Below the pieces are notes generated by a model. That model ran no database searches and was not told where the DNA came from. It saw only the letters and a list, made by a program, of their open reading frames with translations. DNA of 34,964 nt from Massilia sp. ZL223 (GTDB taxonomy: Bacteria > Pseudomonadota > Gammaproteobacteria > Burkholderiales > Burkholderiaceae_D): NCBI RefSeq assembly GCF_018119395.1, contig NZ_JAGPWD010000049.1:1-34964 (forward strand), given 5' to 3'. Made by a program: the position numbers and the translations under genes. Shown here one piece after another: positions 9,975-17,788 of the stretch; the stretch's first letter is position 1, and every line of letters starts with the position of its first letter.

Positions 9975-11534
9975 ATGATCCCCTTCAAGTCCCTCGTGAT
10001 CGTCGGCGGCGGCACCGCTGGCTGGCTGGCCGCCACCTACCTGCAACGCGCCCTCGGCGCGAACCCGGCCCATCCCGTCAGCATCACCCTGATCGAATCG
10101 GAAGACATCTCCAGCATCGGTGTGGGCGAAGCGACCTTGCCATCGCTGCGCCAGACCCTGCGCACCATCGGTATTCCCGAAGCGGACCTGTTCGGACGAG
10201 CCGAAGCCACCTTGAAGAACGGCATCCGTTTCGTCGGCTGGCGCGAGGGCGGCGACGAGGCCGCGGGCGACCGCTACGACCATCCCTTCGACACGCCGAT
10301 CGCCGCCGAGGGCTACTCGACCATGACGCACTGGCTGAACCTCAAGCAGCGCGGACTGATGCAGCAGCCTTTCACCGAAGTCGGGGTGGTGCAGCCGGCC
10401 CTGATGGACGCGATGCGCTCTCCCAAGCTCATGGCCTCGCCGGCGTATGACGCGCCGATCTCCTACGGCTACCACCTCGATGCGGTCCTGCTGGCGCATC
10501 TGCTGCGCGACGCGGGCATCCGCAACGGCGTGCGCCACGTCGTGGGCACGGTCGAACAGGTCGAGCTGAACGAGGCTGGCATTGCGGCGGTGCGGCTGAA
10601 GGATGGCGCGCGCCATGCCGCGGACTTCTTCATCGACTGCAGCGGCTTTTCTTCCTTGTTGCTGGGCAAGGCGCTGCAGGTGCCGTTCCAGTCCTATGGC
10701 GATACCCTGTTGTGCGACCGCGCGGTGGCCTGTCCGGTCGAGCACGAGAACCCGGGCGGCGCGCTGCGCAGCTACACGGTCTCGACCGCCCAGAAATCCG
10801 GCTGGACCTGGGACATCGACCTGCAGTCGCGCAAAGGCACCGGCTATGTCTACGCCTCGCGCTTCTGCTCGGATGACGAAGCGGCGGCCACCCTTGCTGC
10901 CTGCAACGCAGGCCGCAAGGCGATCGGCGAGCCGCGCGTGCTGCGCATGCGCGTCGGACGCCATGTCCGCGCCTGGGAAAAGAATTGCCTCGCGCTGGGC
11001 CTGTCCAGCGGCTTCATCGAACCGCTCGAGTCGACCGGCATCTACCTGATCGAGCATGCGCTGCAGCTGTGGCTCGACTACCTGCCGGTCAGGCCCGGCG
11101 CCCAGGCCGCCCGCGAGTGCTATAACGGACTGATGGCCGACCTGTACGACGAACTGCACGACTTCGTCCTGCTGCATTATGTGATTTCGCAGCGCCGGGA
11201 TACGCCTTTCTGGCGCGCCTACACGGAAGAAGTGAAGCTGTCGGACCGGCTGCAGGCGCTGCTGGCCTTGTGGCGTGAAAAGCTGCCGAGTGCCACCGAC
11301 ATCAACCGGCATCTCTCGACCTTCGGCGCGCACAACTGGTTCTATATCCTGAGCGGCATGCGCCATCTGCCCGAGCATGGCAGCGCGCAGTCGCCCTTCA
11401 TCCCGCCGGAGCACAGCCGCGCCGCGCTCGCACGCATCGAGAAGATCCGCGCCGCCGCCGTGGCGCAGTCGCCGTCGATGCGCGAGTACGCGCAGAAGAT
11501 GCACGCCGCAGCGGCCAACGCCCCCCGTTCCTGA
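9975..11534 (+). CDS. Tryptophan-halogenase-family flavin-dependent enzyme
   Basis: A 519-residue protein of the flavin-dependent tryptophan halogenase family, which uses FADH2, O2 and halide to chlorinate or brominate aromatic rings. Seen: FAD-binding GGGTAGW at 11-17; K81 in ATLKNGIRF, matching the catalytic lysine of PrnA; and E349 in GFIEPLESTGIY, matching the PrnA glutamate. The diagnostic WxWxIP motif is altered: residues 277-282 read WTWDID, with Asp where Pro is expected. Free-tryptophan specificity cannot be assumed; many relatives next to DUF6445 genes have no known substrate. The frame is open upstream to 9786, but ATG 9975 gives the standard N-terminus (FKSLVIVGGGTAGW). It is the third gene of the PEP-CTERM/DUF6445 unit. 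Confidence 0.88.
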   Translation: MIPFKSLVIVGGGTAGWLAATYLQRALGANPAHPVSITLIESEDISSIGVGEATLPSLRQTLRTIGIPEADLFGRAEATLKNGIRFVGWREGGDEAAGDRYDHPFDTPIAAEGYSTMTHWLNLKQRGLMQQPFTEVGVVQPALMDAMRSPKLMASPAYDAPISYGYHLDAVLLAHLLRDAGIRNGVRHVVGTVEQVELNEAGIAAVRLKDGARHAADFFIDCSGFSSLLLGKALQVPFQSYGDTLLCDRAVACPVEHENPGGALRSYTVSTAQKSGWTWDIDLQSRKGTGYVYASRFCSDDEAAATLAACNAGRKAIGEPRVLRMRVGRHVRAWEKNCLALGLSSGFIEPLESTGIYLIEHALQLWLDYLPVRPGAQAARECYNGLMADLYDELHDFVLLHYVISQRRDTPFWRAYTEEVKLSDRLQALLALWREKLPSATDINRHLSTFGAHNWFYILSGMRHLPEHGSAQSPFIPPEHSRAALARIEKIRAAAVAQSPSMREYAQKMHAAAANAPRS

Positions 11535-11540
11535 AGCCTC

Positions 11541-11562
11541 GGGGCCGCCCGGCTGCGGCCCC
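11541..11562 (+). terminator. Possible hairpin terminator after the halogenase gene
   Basis: An 8-bp stem, GGGGCCGC with GCGGCCCC, closes a six-base loop seven bases after the halogenase stop codon. There is no T tract behind it, so it may only slow transcription or protect the transcript end. Confidence 0.4.
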
Positions 11563-11629
11563 GTGCGCCCGTCATGGCGGCCACTGACGGTACAATAGCG
11601 TTTTCACCAATCTTTCCCGTGAGATCGCC

Positions 11630-12868
11630 ATGGCCGTCAACTCCCCGCTGCCAGTCGCAGCCGACCTGAAACCCGTCAACGGCATTGAAATCGGCTACGC
11701 CGAAGCCGGCATCAAGAAGCCCAACCGCAAGGACATCCTGGTGATGAAGCTGGCGGAAGGCGCCACCGTGTCGGGCGTGTTCACCCTGAACCGCTTCTGC
11801 GCCGCGCCGGTGCAGGTCAGCAAGGCCAACCTGGAAGCCGTGAAGAACGGCGGCGCACCGATCCGCGCCCTGGTGGTCAACACCGGCAACGCCAACGCCG
11901 GCACCGGCGAGCTAGGGCTGGCCAACGCCCAGGCCACCTGCGCCGAACTGGCGGGCCTGCTCGGCCTGCAGCCGCAGCAGGTGCTGCCATTCTCCACCGG
12001 CGTGATCCTGGAACAGCTGCCGATCGAGAAGGTCAAGGCCGGCCTGCCGGCCGCCGTCGCCAAGCTCAAGGCCGACAACTGGTTCAACGCCGCCGAGGCG
12101 ATCATGACCACCGACACCCAGCCGAAGGCGGCCTCGCGCACTGTCACCATCGGCGGCCACACGGTGACCCTGACCGGCATCAGCAAGGGCGCCGGCATGA
12201 TCAAGCCGAACATGGCCACCATGCTCGGCTACGTCGCCTTCGACGCCAAGGTCGCCCAGCCCGTCCTCGATGAACTGGTCAGGCACGCGGCCGACCACTC
12301 GTTCAACAGCATCACCATCGACGGCGACACCTCGACCAACGATTCCTTCATGCTGATCGCCACCGGCGCGGGCGGCCTGGAGATCAAGGCCGCCAGCGGC
12401 GCCGAGTACGAGGCGCTGAAGGAAGCCGTCACCGAGATCTCGCGCAACCTGGCGCAGCAGATCATCCGCGACGGCGAAGGTGCGACCAAGTTCATGACCA
12501 TCACGGTGGACGAAGGCCGCGACGTGGCCGAGTGCCGCAAGATCGCCTACGCCATCGCCCACTCGCCGCTGGTGAAGACCGCCTTCTTCGCGTCCGACCC
12601 GAACCTGGGCCGCATCCTGGCCGCGGTCGGCTATGCCGGCGTGGACGACCTCGACGTCACCAAACTCGACCTCTACCTGGATGACGTGTGGGTGGCCAAG
12701 AGCGGCGGCCGCAATCCGGACTACAAGGAAGAAGACGGCCAGCGCGTGATGAAGCAGGCCGAGATCACCGTGCGTGTGAAGCTGGCGCGCGGCGACGCCA
12801 CCGCCACCGTCTGGACTTGCGACCTGTCGCACGACTACGTGTCGATCAACGCCGACTATCGTTCTTGA
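11630..12868 (+). CDS. argJ: Bifunctional ornithine acetyltransferase / N-acetylglutamate synthase
   Basis: ArgJ transfers the acetyl group of N-acetylornithine to glutamate, and in bifunctional forms also acetylates glutamate from acetyl-CoA, in arginine biosynthesis in the cytoplasm. The 412-residue length is typical. The self-cleavage motif KGAGMIKPNMATMLGY is present; T197 becomes the N-terminal nucleophile of the beta chain after autoproteolysis between A196 and T197. Other family features are NTGNANAGTG near the start and the C-terminal SxDxxRxL-type ending (DLSHDYVSINADYRS). The ATG at 11630 gives the usual N-terminus, and a TACAAT -10-like box lies at 11591-11596. The ATPase gene follows after 16 bases and a nudix gene overlaps that, forming a conserved trio. 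Confidence 0.97.
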   Translation: MAVNSPLPVAADLKPVNGIEIGYAEAGIKKPNRKDILVMKLAEGATVSGVFTLNRFCAAPVQVSKANLEAVKNGGAPIRALVVNTGNANAGTGELGLANAQATCAELAGLLGLQPQQVLPFSTGVILEQLPIEKVKAGLPAAVAKLKADNWFNAAEAIMTTDTQPKAASRTVTIGGHTVTLTGISKGAGMIKPNMATMLGYVAFDAKVAQPVLDELVRHAADHSFNSITIDGDTSTNDSFMLIATGAGGLEIKAASGAEYEALKEAVTEISRNLAQQIIRDGEGATKFMTITVDEGRDVAECRKIAYAIAHSPLVKTAFFASDPNLGRILAAVGYAGVDDLDVTKLDLYLDDVWVAKSGGRNPDYKEEDGQRVMKQAEITVRVKLARGDATATVWTCDLSHDYVSINADYRS

Positions 12869-12884
12869 CGGGTCGAACCGAGTA

Positions 12885-13775
12885 ATGACACCGCTGGAAC
12901 AGTTCCTGCACCGCGCCGAAGCCCTGCTGGCGCGCGTGGAGGCGGTGCTGCCGCCGCCCGTGCCGCGCGAACCGGACTGGAAGCGCAGCTTCGCCTTCCG
13001 CTGGCGCAAGCGCACCAATGGTGGGGGTAAATATTTGCAGCCGGTGCTGCACGCCTCCACCATCCGCCTCGAGGACCTGCAGCACGTGGAGGCGCAGAAG
13101 CGCCAGATCGAGCAGAACACGCGCCAGTTCGTCACGCGCCGCCCGGCCAACAACGTGCTGCTCACCGGCGCGCGCGGCACCGGCAAGTCCTCGCTCATCA
13201 AGGCCTGTTTGAACGGTTTTGCGGACCAGGGCCTGCGCCTGATCGAGGTCGACAAGGAAGACCTGGCGGACCTGCCGGACATCGTCGACCTGGTGGCGGG
13301 ACGGCCGGAGCGCTTCGTGATCTTCTGCGACGACCTGTCCTTCGAAGAGGGCGAGGCGGGCTACAAGGCGCTGAAGGTGGCGCTGGACGGCAGCGTCAGC
13401 GCGCAGTCGGACAATGTCCTGATCTATGCGACCTCGAACCGGCGCCACCTGATGCCGGAAAAAATGTCGGACAACGCGGGCTACCGCCACGGCGAGGACG
13501 GCGACCTGCATCCGGGCGAGACGGTGGAAGAGAAGATCTCGCTGTCGGAGCGTTTCGGCCTGTGGCTCTCCTTCTATCCGTTCCGCCAGGACGACTACCT
13601 GGACATCGTGGGCCACTGGCTGGCCAGCTTCGGCTGCACGCCGGAACAGATCGAGGGCGCCCGTGCGCAAGCCCTGCAATGGGCCCTGCAGCGCGGTTCC
13701 CGTTCGGGCCGCGTGGCCTGGCAATTTGCGAAGGACTATGCCGGCAAACTGCCGGATCCAGAAACGAATGAGTGA
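12885..13775 (+). CDS. DUF815-type P-loop ATPase
   Basis: A 296-residue AAA-like ATPase of the DUF815 family. Walker A GARGTGKS lies at 95-102 and Walker B VIFCDD at 145-150. A sensor-1-like YATSNRRHL follows, then the family-typical RRHLMPEKMSDN stretch and an ERFGLWLSFYPF segment. Cellular role is not established; the gene is consistently placed between argJ and a nudix gene in Burkholderiales as I recall. ATG at 12885 is 16 bases after argJ. The stop overlaps the nudix start by eight bases, suggesting translational coupling. No membrane or signal segments are present. Confidence 0.88.
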   Translation: MTPLEQFLHRAEALLARVEAVLPPPVPREPDWKRSFAFRWRKRTNGGGKYLQPVLHASTIRLEDLQHVEAQKRQIEQNTRQFVTRRPANNVLLTGARGTGKSSLIKACLNGFADQGLRLIEVDKEDLADLPDIVDLVAGRPERFVIFCDDLSFEEGEAGYKALKVALDGSVSAQSDNVLIYATSNRRHLMPEKMSDNAGYRHGEDGDLHPGETVEEKISLSERFGLWLSFYPFRQDDYLDIVGHWLASFGCTPEQIEGARAQALQWALQRGSRSGRVAWQFAKDYAGKLPDPETNE

Positions 13776-14190
13776 AGTAAAAGCAAAGGCGCGGCCGGTG
13801 GATGTCGCGGTCGGCATCCTGATGCGTCCCAACGGCGACGTGCTGCTCGGCCAGCGGCCGGAAGGCAAGCCCTATGCGGGCTACTGGGAATTCCCGGGCG
13901 GGAAAGTCGAGGCGGGCGAGGATATCTTCGTGGCGCTGCAGCGCGAGTTCGTCGAGGAACTCGGCGTGCAGGTGATCGAAGGCGAGCCCTGGTGCTGCGT
14001 CGAGCACGTCTACGAGCACGCCCACGTGCGCCTGTATTTCTACATCTGCCGCGAGTGGGCGGGCGAGCCGCAAAGCCTGGAGGGCCAGGCCTTCGCATGG
14101 CAGGGCGCCTACAGCGTCAGCCCGCTGCTGCCGGCCACCATCCCGCTGCTCGAATGGCTCGACCGGGTGCGCTATCCCTCTCACACTTAA
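13768..14190 (+). CDS. Nudix hydrolase, MutT-like
   Basis: A 140-residue Nudix protein with a complete Nudix box from G45 to V67, fitting GX5EX7REUXEEXGU exactly (E51, R59-E60, E63-E64). WEFPGGKVEAGE and the MutT-type QRPEGKPYAGYWEFPGGK are close to 8-oxo-dGTP diphosphatases, so oxidised-nucleotide sanitation is likely, though related Nudix enzymes act on other nucleotides. The frame is open upstream to 13663, but the ATG at 13768 gives the standard MutT N-terminus and overlaps the end of the ATPase gene (ATGAGTGA), so translation is probably coupled. dadA begins ten bases downstream. Confidence 0.9.
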   Translation: MSEVKAKARPVDVAVGILMRPNGDVLLGQRPEGKPYAGYWEFPGGKVEAGEDIFVALQREFVEELGVQVIEGEPWCCVEHVYEHAHVRLYFYICREWAGEPQSLEGQAFAWQGAYSVSPLLPATIPLLEWLDRVRYPSHT

Positions 14191-14199
14191 GGACCTGAA

Positions 14200-15501
14200 G
14201 TGAAAGTCATCATCCTCGGCAGTGGCGTCATCGGAACCGCATCGGCGTATTTCCTGGCCAAGGCCGGGCATGATGTCACGGTGGTCGACCGCCAGCCCGG
14301 CGCCGGCATGGAAACCAGTTTCGGCAACGCCGGCGAAATCTCGCCCGGCTACGCCACGCCCTGGGCGGGACCGGGAGTGCCGCTCAAGGCCCTCAAATGG
14401 CTGACGATGCAGCACAGCCCCCTGGTGATCCGTCCGCGCATGGACCCGGCGCAGTGGCGCTGGATCCTGCAAATGCTGGGCAACTGCAATCACCGCAGCT
14501 ACCAGGTCAACAAGGGCCGCATGGTGCGCCTGGCCGAGTACAGCCGCGACGTGCTGGTCCAGCTGCGCAAGGACACCGGCATCGCCTACGATGAGCGCAG
14601 CAAGGGCACGCTGCAGCTGTTCCGCACCCAGAAACAGTTCGAGGGCTCCGCCACCGACATCGAGGTGCTGCAGCAATACGGCGTGCCCTACAAGCTGCTC
14701 GAGCCGGGCGGCTGCGAGCAGTACGAGCCGGCGCTGGCGCGGGTGAGCGGCAAGTTCGTGGGCGGCCTGCTGCTGCCGAACGACGAGACCGGGGACTGCT
14801 TCAAGTTCACCCAGGCCCTGGCGGGCATGGCGAAAGCGCTGGGCGTGAAGTTCGAGCACGAGGTCAGGATCGAGCGCCTGGTCACGGAGGGCGACCGCGT
14901 CAGCGGCGTGATCACTTCCAAGGGCGAGCTCAAGGCGGACCAGTTCGTGCTGGCGCTGGGCAGCTATTCGCCGCTGATGCTCAAGCAGATCGGCATCCAC
15001 ATACCCGTGTATCCGGTGAAGGGCTATTCGATCACGGTGCCGATCACGGACGCATCCGGGGCGCCGGAATCGACGGTGATGGACGAGAGCTTCAAGGTGG
15101 CGATCACGCGCCTGGGCGACCGCATCCGCGTCGGCGGCACGGCGGAGCTGAGCGGCTACGACCTGCGCCTGCACCAGGCGCGCCGCGACACGCTGGAGCA
15201 TTCGGTGACCAGCCTGTTCCCGGACGGCGGCGACGTCTCGAAAGCCTCGTTCTGGTGCGGCCTGCGGCCAATGACGCCGGACGGCACGCCGGTGGTGGGG
15301 CCGACGCCGTATCGCAACCTGTTCCTCAATACGGGGCACGGGACCCTGGGGTGGACCATGGCGTGCGGGTCGGGAAGGGTGCTGGCTGACCTGCTGTCGG
15401 GAAGGCAGCCGGAGATCGGGCTGGAAGGCTTGTTCATGGATCGGTACGGGCGGCGGAACAAGCCGGTGGTGGTGCCGCAGGGGATTCGGGTTGGGGCGTG
15501 A
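14200..15501 (+). CDS. dadA: D-amino acid dehydrogenase
   Basis: A 433-residue FAD-dependent D-amino acid dehydrogenase, oxidising D-amino acids such as D-alanine to 2-oxo acids plus ammonia and passing electrons to the respiratory chain at the inner membrane face. The dinucleotide-binding GSGVIG lies at residues 7-12 with the acidic end of strand two at VVDR. Also typical are SFGNAGEISPGYATPWAGPG, LYVNAGHG-like LFLNTGHGTLGWTMACGSGR near the C-terminus, and WCGLRPMTPDGTP. The start is GTG at 14200 with an AAGGA ribosome binding site. It follows the nudix gene by ten bases in the same direction. No racemase (dadX) is adjacent. The gene ends before a REP-like inverted repeat. Confidence 0.93.
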   Translation: MKVIILGSGVIGTASAYFLAKAGHDVTVVDRQPGAGMETSFGNAGEISPGYATPWAGPGVPLKALKWLTMQHSPLVIRPRMDPAQWRWILQMLGNCNHRSYQVNKGRMVRLAEYSRDVLVQLRKDTGIAYDERSKGTLQLFRTQKQFEGSATDIEVLQQYGVPYKLLEPGGCEQYEPALARVSGKFVGGLLLPNDETGDCFKFTQALAGMAKALGVKFEHEVRIERLVTEGDRVSGVITSKGELKADQFVLALGSYSPLMLKQIGIHIPVYPVKGYSITVPITDASGAPESTVMDESFKVAITRLGDRIRVGGTAELSGYDLRLHQARRDTLEHSVTSLFPDGGDVSKASFWCGLRPMTPDGTPVVGPTPYRNLFLNTGHGTLGWTMACGSGRVLADLLSGRQPEIGLEGLFMDRYGRRNKPVVVPQGIRVGA

Positions 15502-15537
15502 GCCGCGCCACTGTATCCAACAACCGTTAGCCCCAAG

Positions 15538-15646
15538 ACCGTCGTTCCGGCGAAGGCCGGAACCTAAGTTCTTCGCGTAGCCACCTGCCCTAAACGTAGC
15601 GGGTGTGCGAACAAACTTGGGTTCCGGCCTTCGCCGGAACGACGGT
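15538..15646. repeat. REP-like inverted repeat between convergent genes
   Basis: Two 33-base arms, 15538-15570 and 15614-15646, are reverse complements of each other with one mismatch. Each arm is itself partly palindromic around TTCCGGCGAAGGCCGGAA. The 43 bases between them are unrelated. The position, between the convergent dadA and tautomerase genes, and the internal palindrome resemble REP/BIME-type extragenic repeats and could act as a bidirectional transcription end. Confidence 0.8.
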
Positions 15647-15683
15647 TTTGTGGCTGGGGGTCATATTGAAGCGGTTGCGGTCG

Positions 15684-16064
15684 TCAGGTATGCAGCAAGC
15701 GCCCACCCGCAAACGACCAGTTCTCCCAGCCCACCTCCTTAAAGATCACCATCACATTCTCCGGCTCCATCCCCGCGTCGCGCAGCTTGTTCATCAGTTC
15801 CGCCAGCAGCTTCTTCTTGACCTTCACGCTGCGCCCCACCGACCACAGGATCTCGATCAGCACGAAGTCGTCGTTACGCGAAGTATGCAAATCCGGATAG
15901 TCCGGCCCGAAACGGAAATCGGCGGCGTCGAGTTCGAACACGCGCTGAAACTGGTCGGTGGCGGGTACGCCCACCGCCACCAGGGCGTGGTGGACGCTGT
16001 CGAACACGGTGTTCTTGAACTCGGCGGTCTTGGGCTTGCGGACGGTAATCGAAACGAGCGGCAT
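15684..16064 (-). CDS. Tautomerase-superfamily protein
   Basis: A 126-residue protein of the tautomerase (4-oxalocrotonate tautomerase/MIF) superfamily. After Met removal the N-terminus is PLVSITVRK, giving the catalytic Pro-1. The body has FELDAADFRFGPDYPDLHTSRNDDFVLIEI and a C-terminal NVMVIFKEVGWENWSFAGG, matching the longer fused-subunit type proteins seen in proteobacteria. Substrate is unknown. An AAAGGA ribosome binding site precedes the ATG. It is convergent with dadA across the inverted repeat and lies 84 bases downstream of yacG on the same strand. Confidence 0.88.
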   Translation of the reverse strand: MPLVSITVRKPKTAEFKNTVFDSVHHALVAVGVPATDQFQRVFELDAADFRFGPDYPDLHTSRNDDFVLIEILWSVGRSVKVKKKLLAELMNKLRDAGMEPENVMVIFKEVGWENWSFAGGRLLHT

Positions 16065-16148
16065 GACGATCCTTTCACATTGATACGAACCAGCGCCAGG
16101 CGTGCACAGAAGGAGGAGGAAGCGATAGGCGCGCCGCGCATGCGCCCG

Positions 16149-16328
16149 TCAGTCGTCCGACGGCTTGTCTTGCGGGTCGGTCGGTGCGCCGCCGGGGATC
16201 GTGTACTTCTCCTCGGCCCAGGCGCCCAGGTCGATCTGCTTGCAGCGTTCGGAACAGAACGGGCGGAACTTGTTGGCCGGGATCCACTCGACCTTCTTGC
16301 CGCAGGTAGGGCAGGAAACAACAGTCAT
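16149..16328 (-). CDS. yacG: DNA gyrase inhibitor / zinc-ribbon protein YacG
   Basis: A 59-residue zinc-ribbon protein, read directly from the sequence. The four zinc ligands are C6, C9, C25 and C29 (CPTCG and FCSERCK), followed by the family signature IDLGAWAEEKYTIPG. YacG of Escherichia coli binds GyrB and inhibits gyrase; by homology this should do the same, although its physiological role is not clear. It starts four bases after the zapD stop and is almost certainly in the same transcript, the usual zapD-yacG pairing. Confidence 0.95.
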   Translation of the reverse strand: MTVVSCPTCGKKVEWIPANKFRPFCSERCKQIDLGAWAEEKYTIPGGAPTDPQDKPSDD

Positions 16329-16332
16329 GGCA

Positions 16333-17088
16333 CTAGAAATTACAAAGAGTTAAATCGAAAGGCACGTCTTCTTCCAGGGGCTTCGGCTTGAGGTCGCCGT
16401 CCTGGGTGGTGAAGCGTACCCACAGCATATACTTGTTGGCCGAGATTTCGGGAATTGCGCCAAGCGACTCGTCCAGGGTCAGGCGCAGCATCTGGTAGAC
16501 CTTCCCCTGCAGCATCTGCTGGTAGCTGCCGGCGGTGGCGATCATCTTGACCGGGCGCCCCGAGTCGCGCAGCAGGCGCAGCACCAACGACAGCGCGTCG
16601 AACAGCGGCGCCAGCGGTGCGAACCAGTTCATGATGTCGGCATGGCGCTGCTCGGACGGGCGCTGTTGCCAGGCGTAGTAGGAGGGCAGGTCGAATTCGC
16701 AGGCGCCGCCCGGGATGATGGTGCGGCCGCGGATGCTCATCAGCCATTCGTTGTCGCGCACGTTCTGACCGGTCTTGCCCTGGCTCGCCACCAGCGCGCT
16801 GCTCACCTGGTCCAGTTCGGTCAGCACGGCGTCGAGCATCTCGGCGGCGACGGCGGGGTTGCTGCGGTAGGCCAGCAGGCTTTGCTTCTGGCGCTCGAGT
16901 TCCTGCAGCAGGTCGGACTTCAGGTCGGCGCGTCCCGCCACTTCGAGCATGTCGAAGATGGTCGCCAGCGCCACATGGTGCTGCATCGGGTGTTCCTGAT
17001 GCACAAAGAACTTGAACTTCTCGTACAGGTCCTCCAGCCGCAACAACGTGCGAATCCGCTCGTTGAAAGGATATTCGTAGACGATCAA
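16333..17088 (-). CDS. zapD: Cell division protein ZapD
   Basis: ZapD (YacF) bundles FtsZ filaments at the division site. The 251-residue protein has the family N-terminus IVYEYPFNERIRTLLRLEDL, a helical first half, and a C-terminal beta-rich part ending PFDLTLCNF. The start codon is TTG at 17088; an ATG nine bases upstream is out of frame and stops at once, so TTG is well supported and fits the family start. An AAGGGAA ribosome binding site lies before it. Gene order coaE-zapD-yacG is the standard one in beta- and gammaproteobacteria. An 87-base gap separates it from coaE. Confidence 0.95.
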   Translation of the reverse strand: MIVYEYPFNERIRTLLRLEDLYEKFKFFVHQEHPMQHHVALATIFDMLEVAGRADLKSDLLQELERQKQSLLAYRSNPAVAAEMLDAVLTELDQVSSALVASQGKTGQNVRDNEWLMSIRGRTIIPGGACEFDLPSYYAWQQRPSEQRHADIMNWFAPLAPLFDALSLVLRLLRDSGRPVKMIATAGSYQQMLQGKVYQMLRLTLDESLGAIPEISANKYMLWVRFTTQDGDLKPKPLEEDVPFDLTLCNF

Positions 17089-17175
17089 AATGACATTCCC
17101 TTGAATGTAGGCTGGCTGGCAACCCCGTGATTCTGAACCATGATGCGTAAAATTACAAATCCTGCATTGATCTTG

Positions 17176-17787
17176 TTACATTATCTTGCTATAGGACAGA
17201 TACTGCGCATGTAAACGCTCCACCTGGGGCCGCAATTCGTCCAGTCCTTCGTCGTTATTGATGACGTCGTCGGCTGCCGCCAGCCGCTGCGCGCGGGTGA
17301 CCTGGGCCGCCATGATCGCGCGCACCTGCTCGGCGCTCAGGCCGCTGCGCGTCATGACACGCGCCACTTGCGTGTCTTCGGAGCAGTCAATTGCCAGCAC
17401 GCGGGTGACGCGTTCGCGCCAGGTACCCGACTCGATCAGCAGGGGCACCACGAAGATCGTATAGGTCCCGGTGGCGATGGCCGCTGCCGCCGCGGTGGCG
17501 TCCCGGATGCGCGGATGCAGGATGGCTTCCAGGCGGGCGCGGGCGGTGGCGTCGGAAAACACCAGGGCGCGCATCTTTGCCCGGTCGAGCGCGCCATCCG
17601 GCGTGGCGAACTCCTCGCCGAACTCGGCCAGCAGGGCCGGCATCGCGGCCCCGTGCGGCGCGGTCAGGGAGTGGGCGATCTGGTCGGTGTCGATCACCGA
17701 AGCGCCGAGCTCCGCGAACATGTCGGCCACGGTGGTCTTGCCGCACCCGATGCCGCCGGTGAGGCCGACCGAGAACGCCTTGTCCAT
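17176..17787 (-). CDS. coaE: Dephospho-CoA kinase
   Basis: CoaE phosphorylates the 3'-hydroxyl of dephospho-CoA in the last step of coenzyme A synthesis. The 203-residue protein has the P-loop GGIGCGKT at residues 11-18, DTDQIAH near the adenine/CoA site, HPRIRD, and VPLLIESG. The ATG at 17787 is one base past the pilD stop codon (TGAGATG), so translation is likely coupled. A TTG at 17796 would add three residues and overlap pilD. It belongs to the pilD-coaE-zapD-yacG transcript. Confidence 0.96.
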   Translation of the reverse strand: MDKAFSVGLTGGIGCGKTTVADMFAELGASVIDTDQIAHSLTAPHGAAMPALLAEFGEEFATPDGALDRAKMRALVFSDATARARLEAILHPRIRDATAAAAAIATGTYTIFVVPLLIESGTWRERVTRVLAIDCSEDTQVARVMTRSGLSAEQVRAIMAAQVTRAQRLAAADDVINNDEGLDELRPQVERLHAQYLSYSKIM

Positions 17788-17788
17788 C

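Noticed and set aside
13396..15339. A 647-codon minus-strand frame over the nudix and dadA genes
   Set aside because: It crosses two clear genes and has shadow composition.
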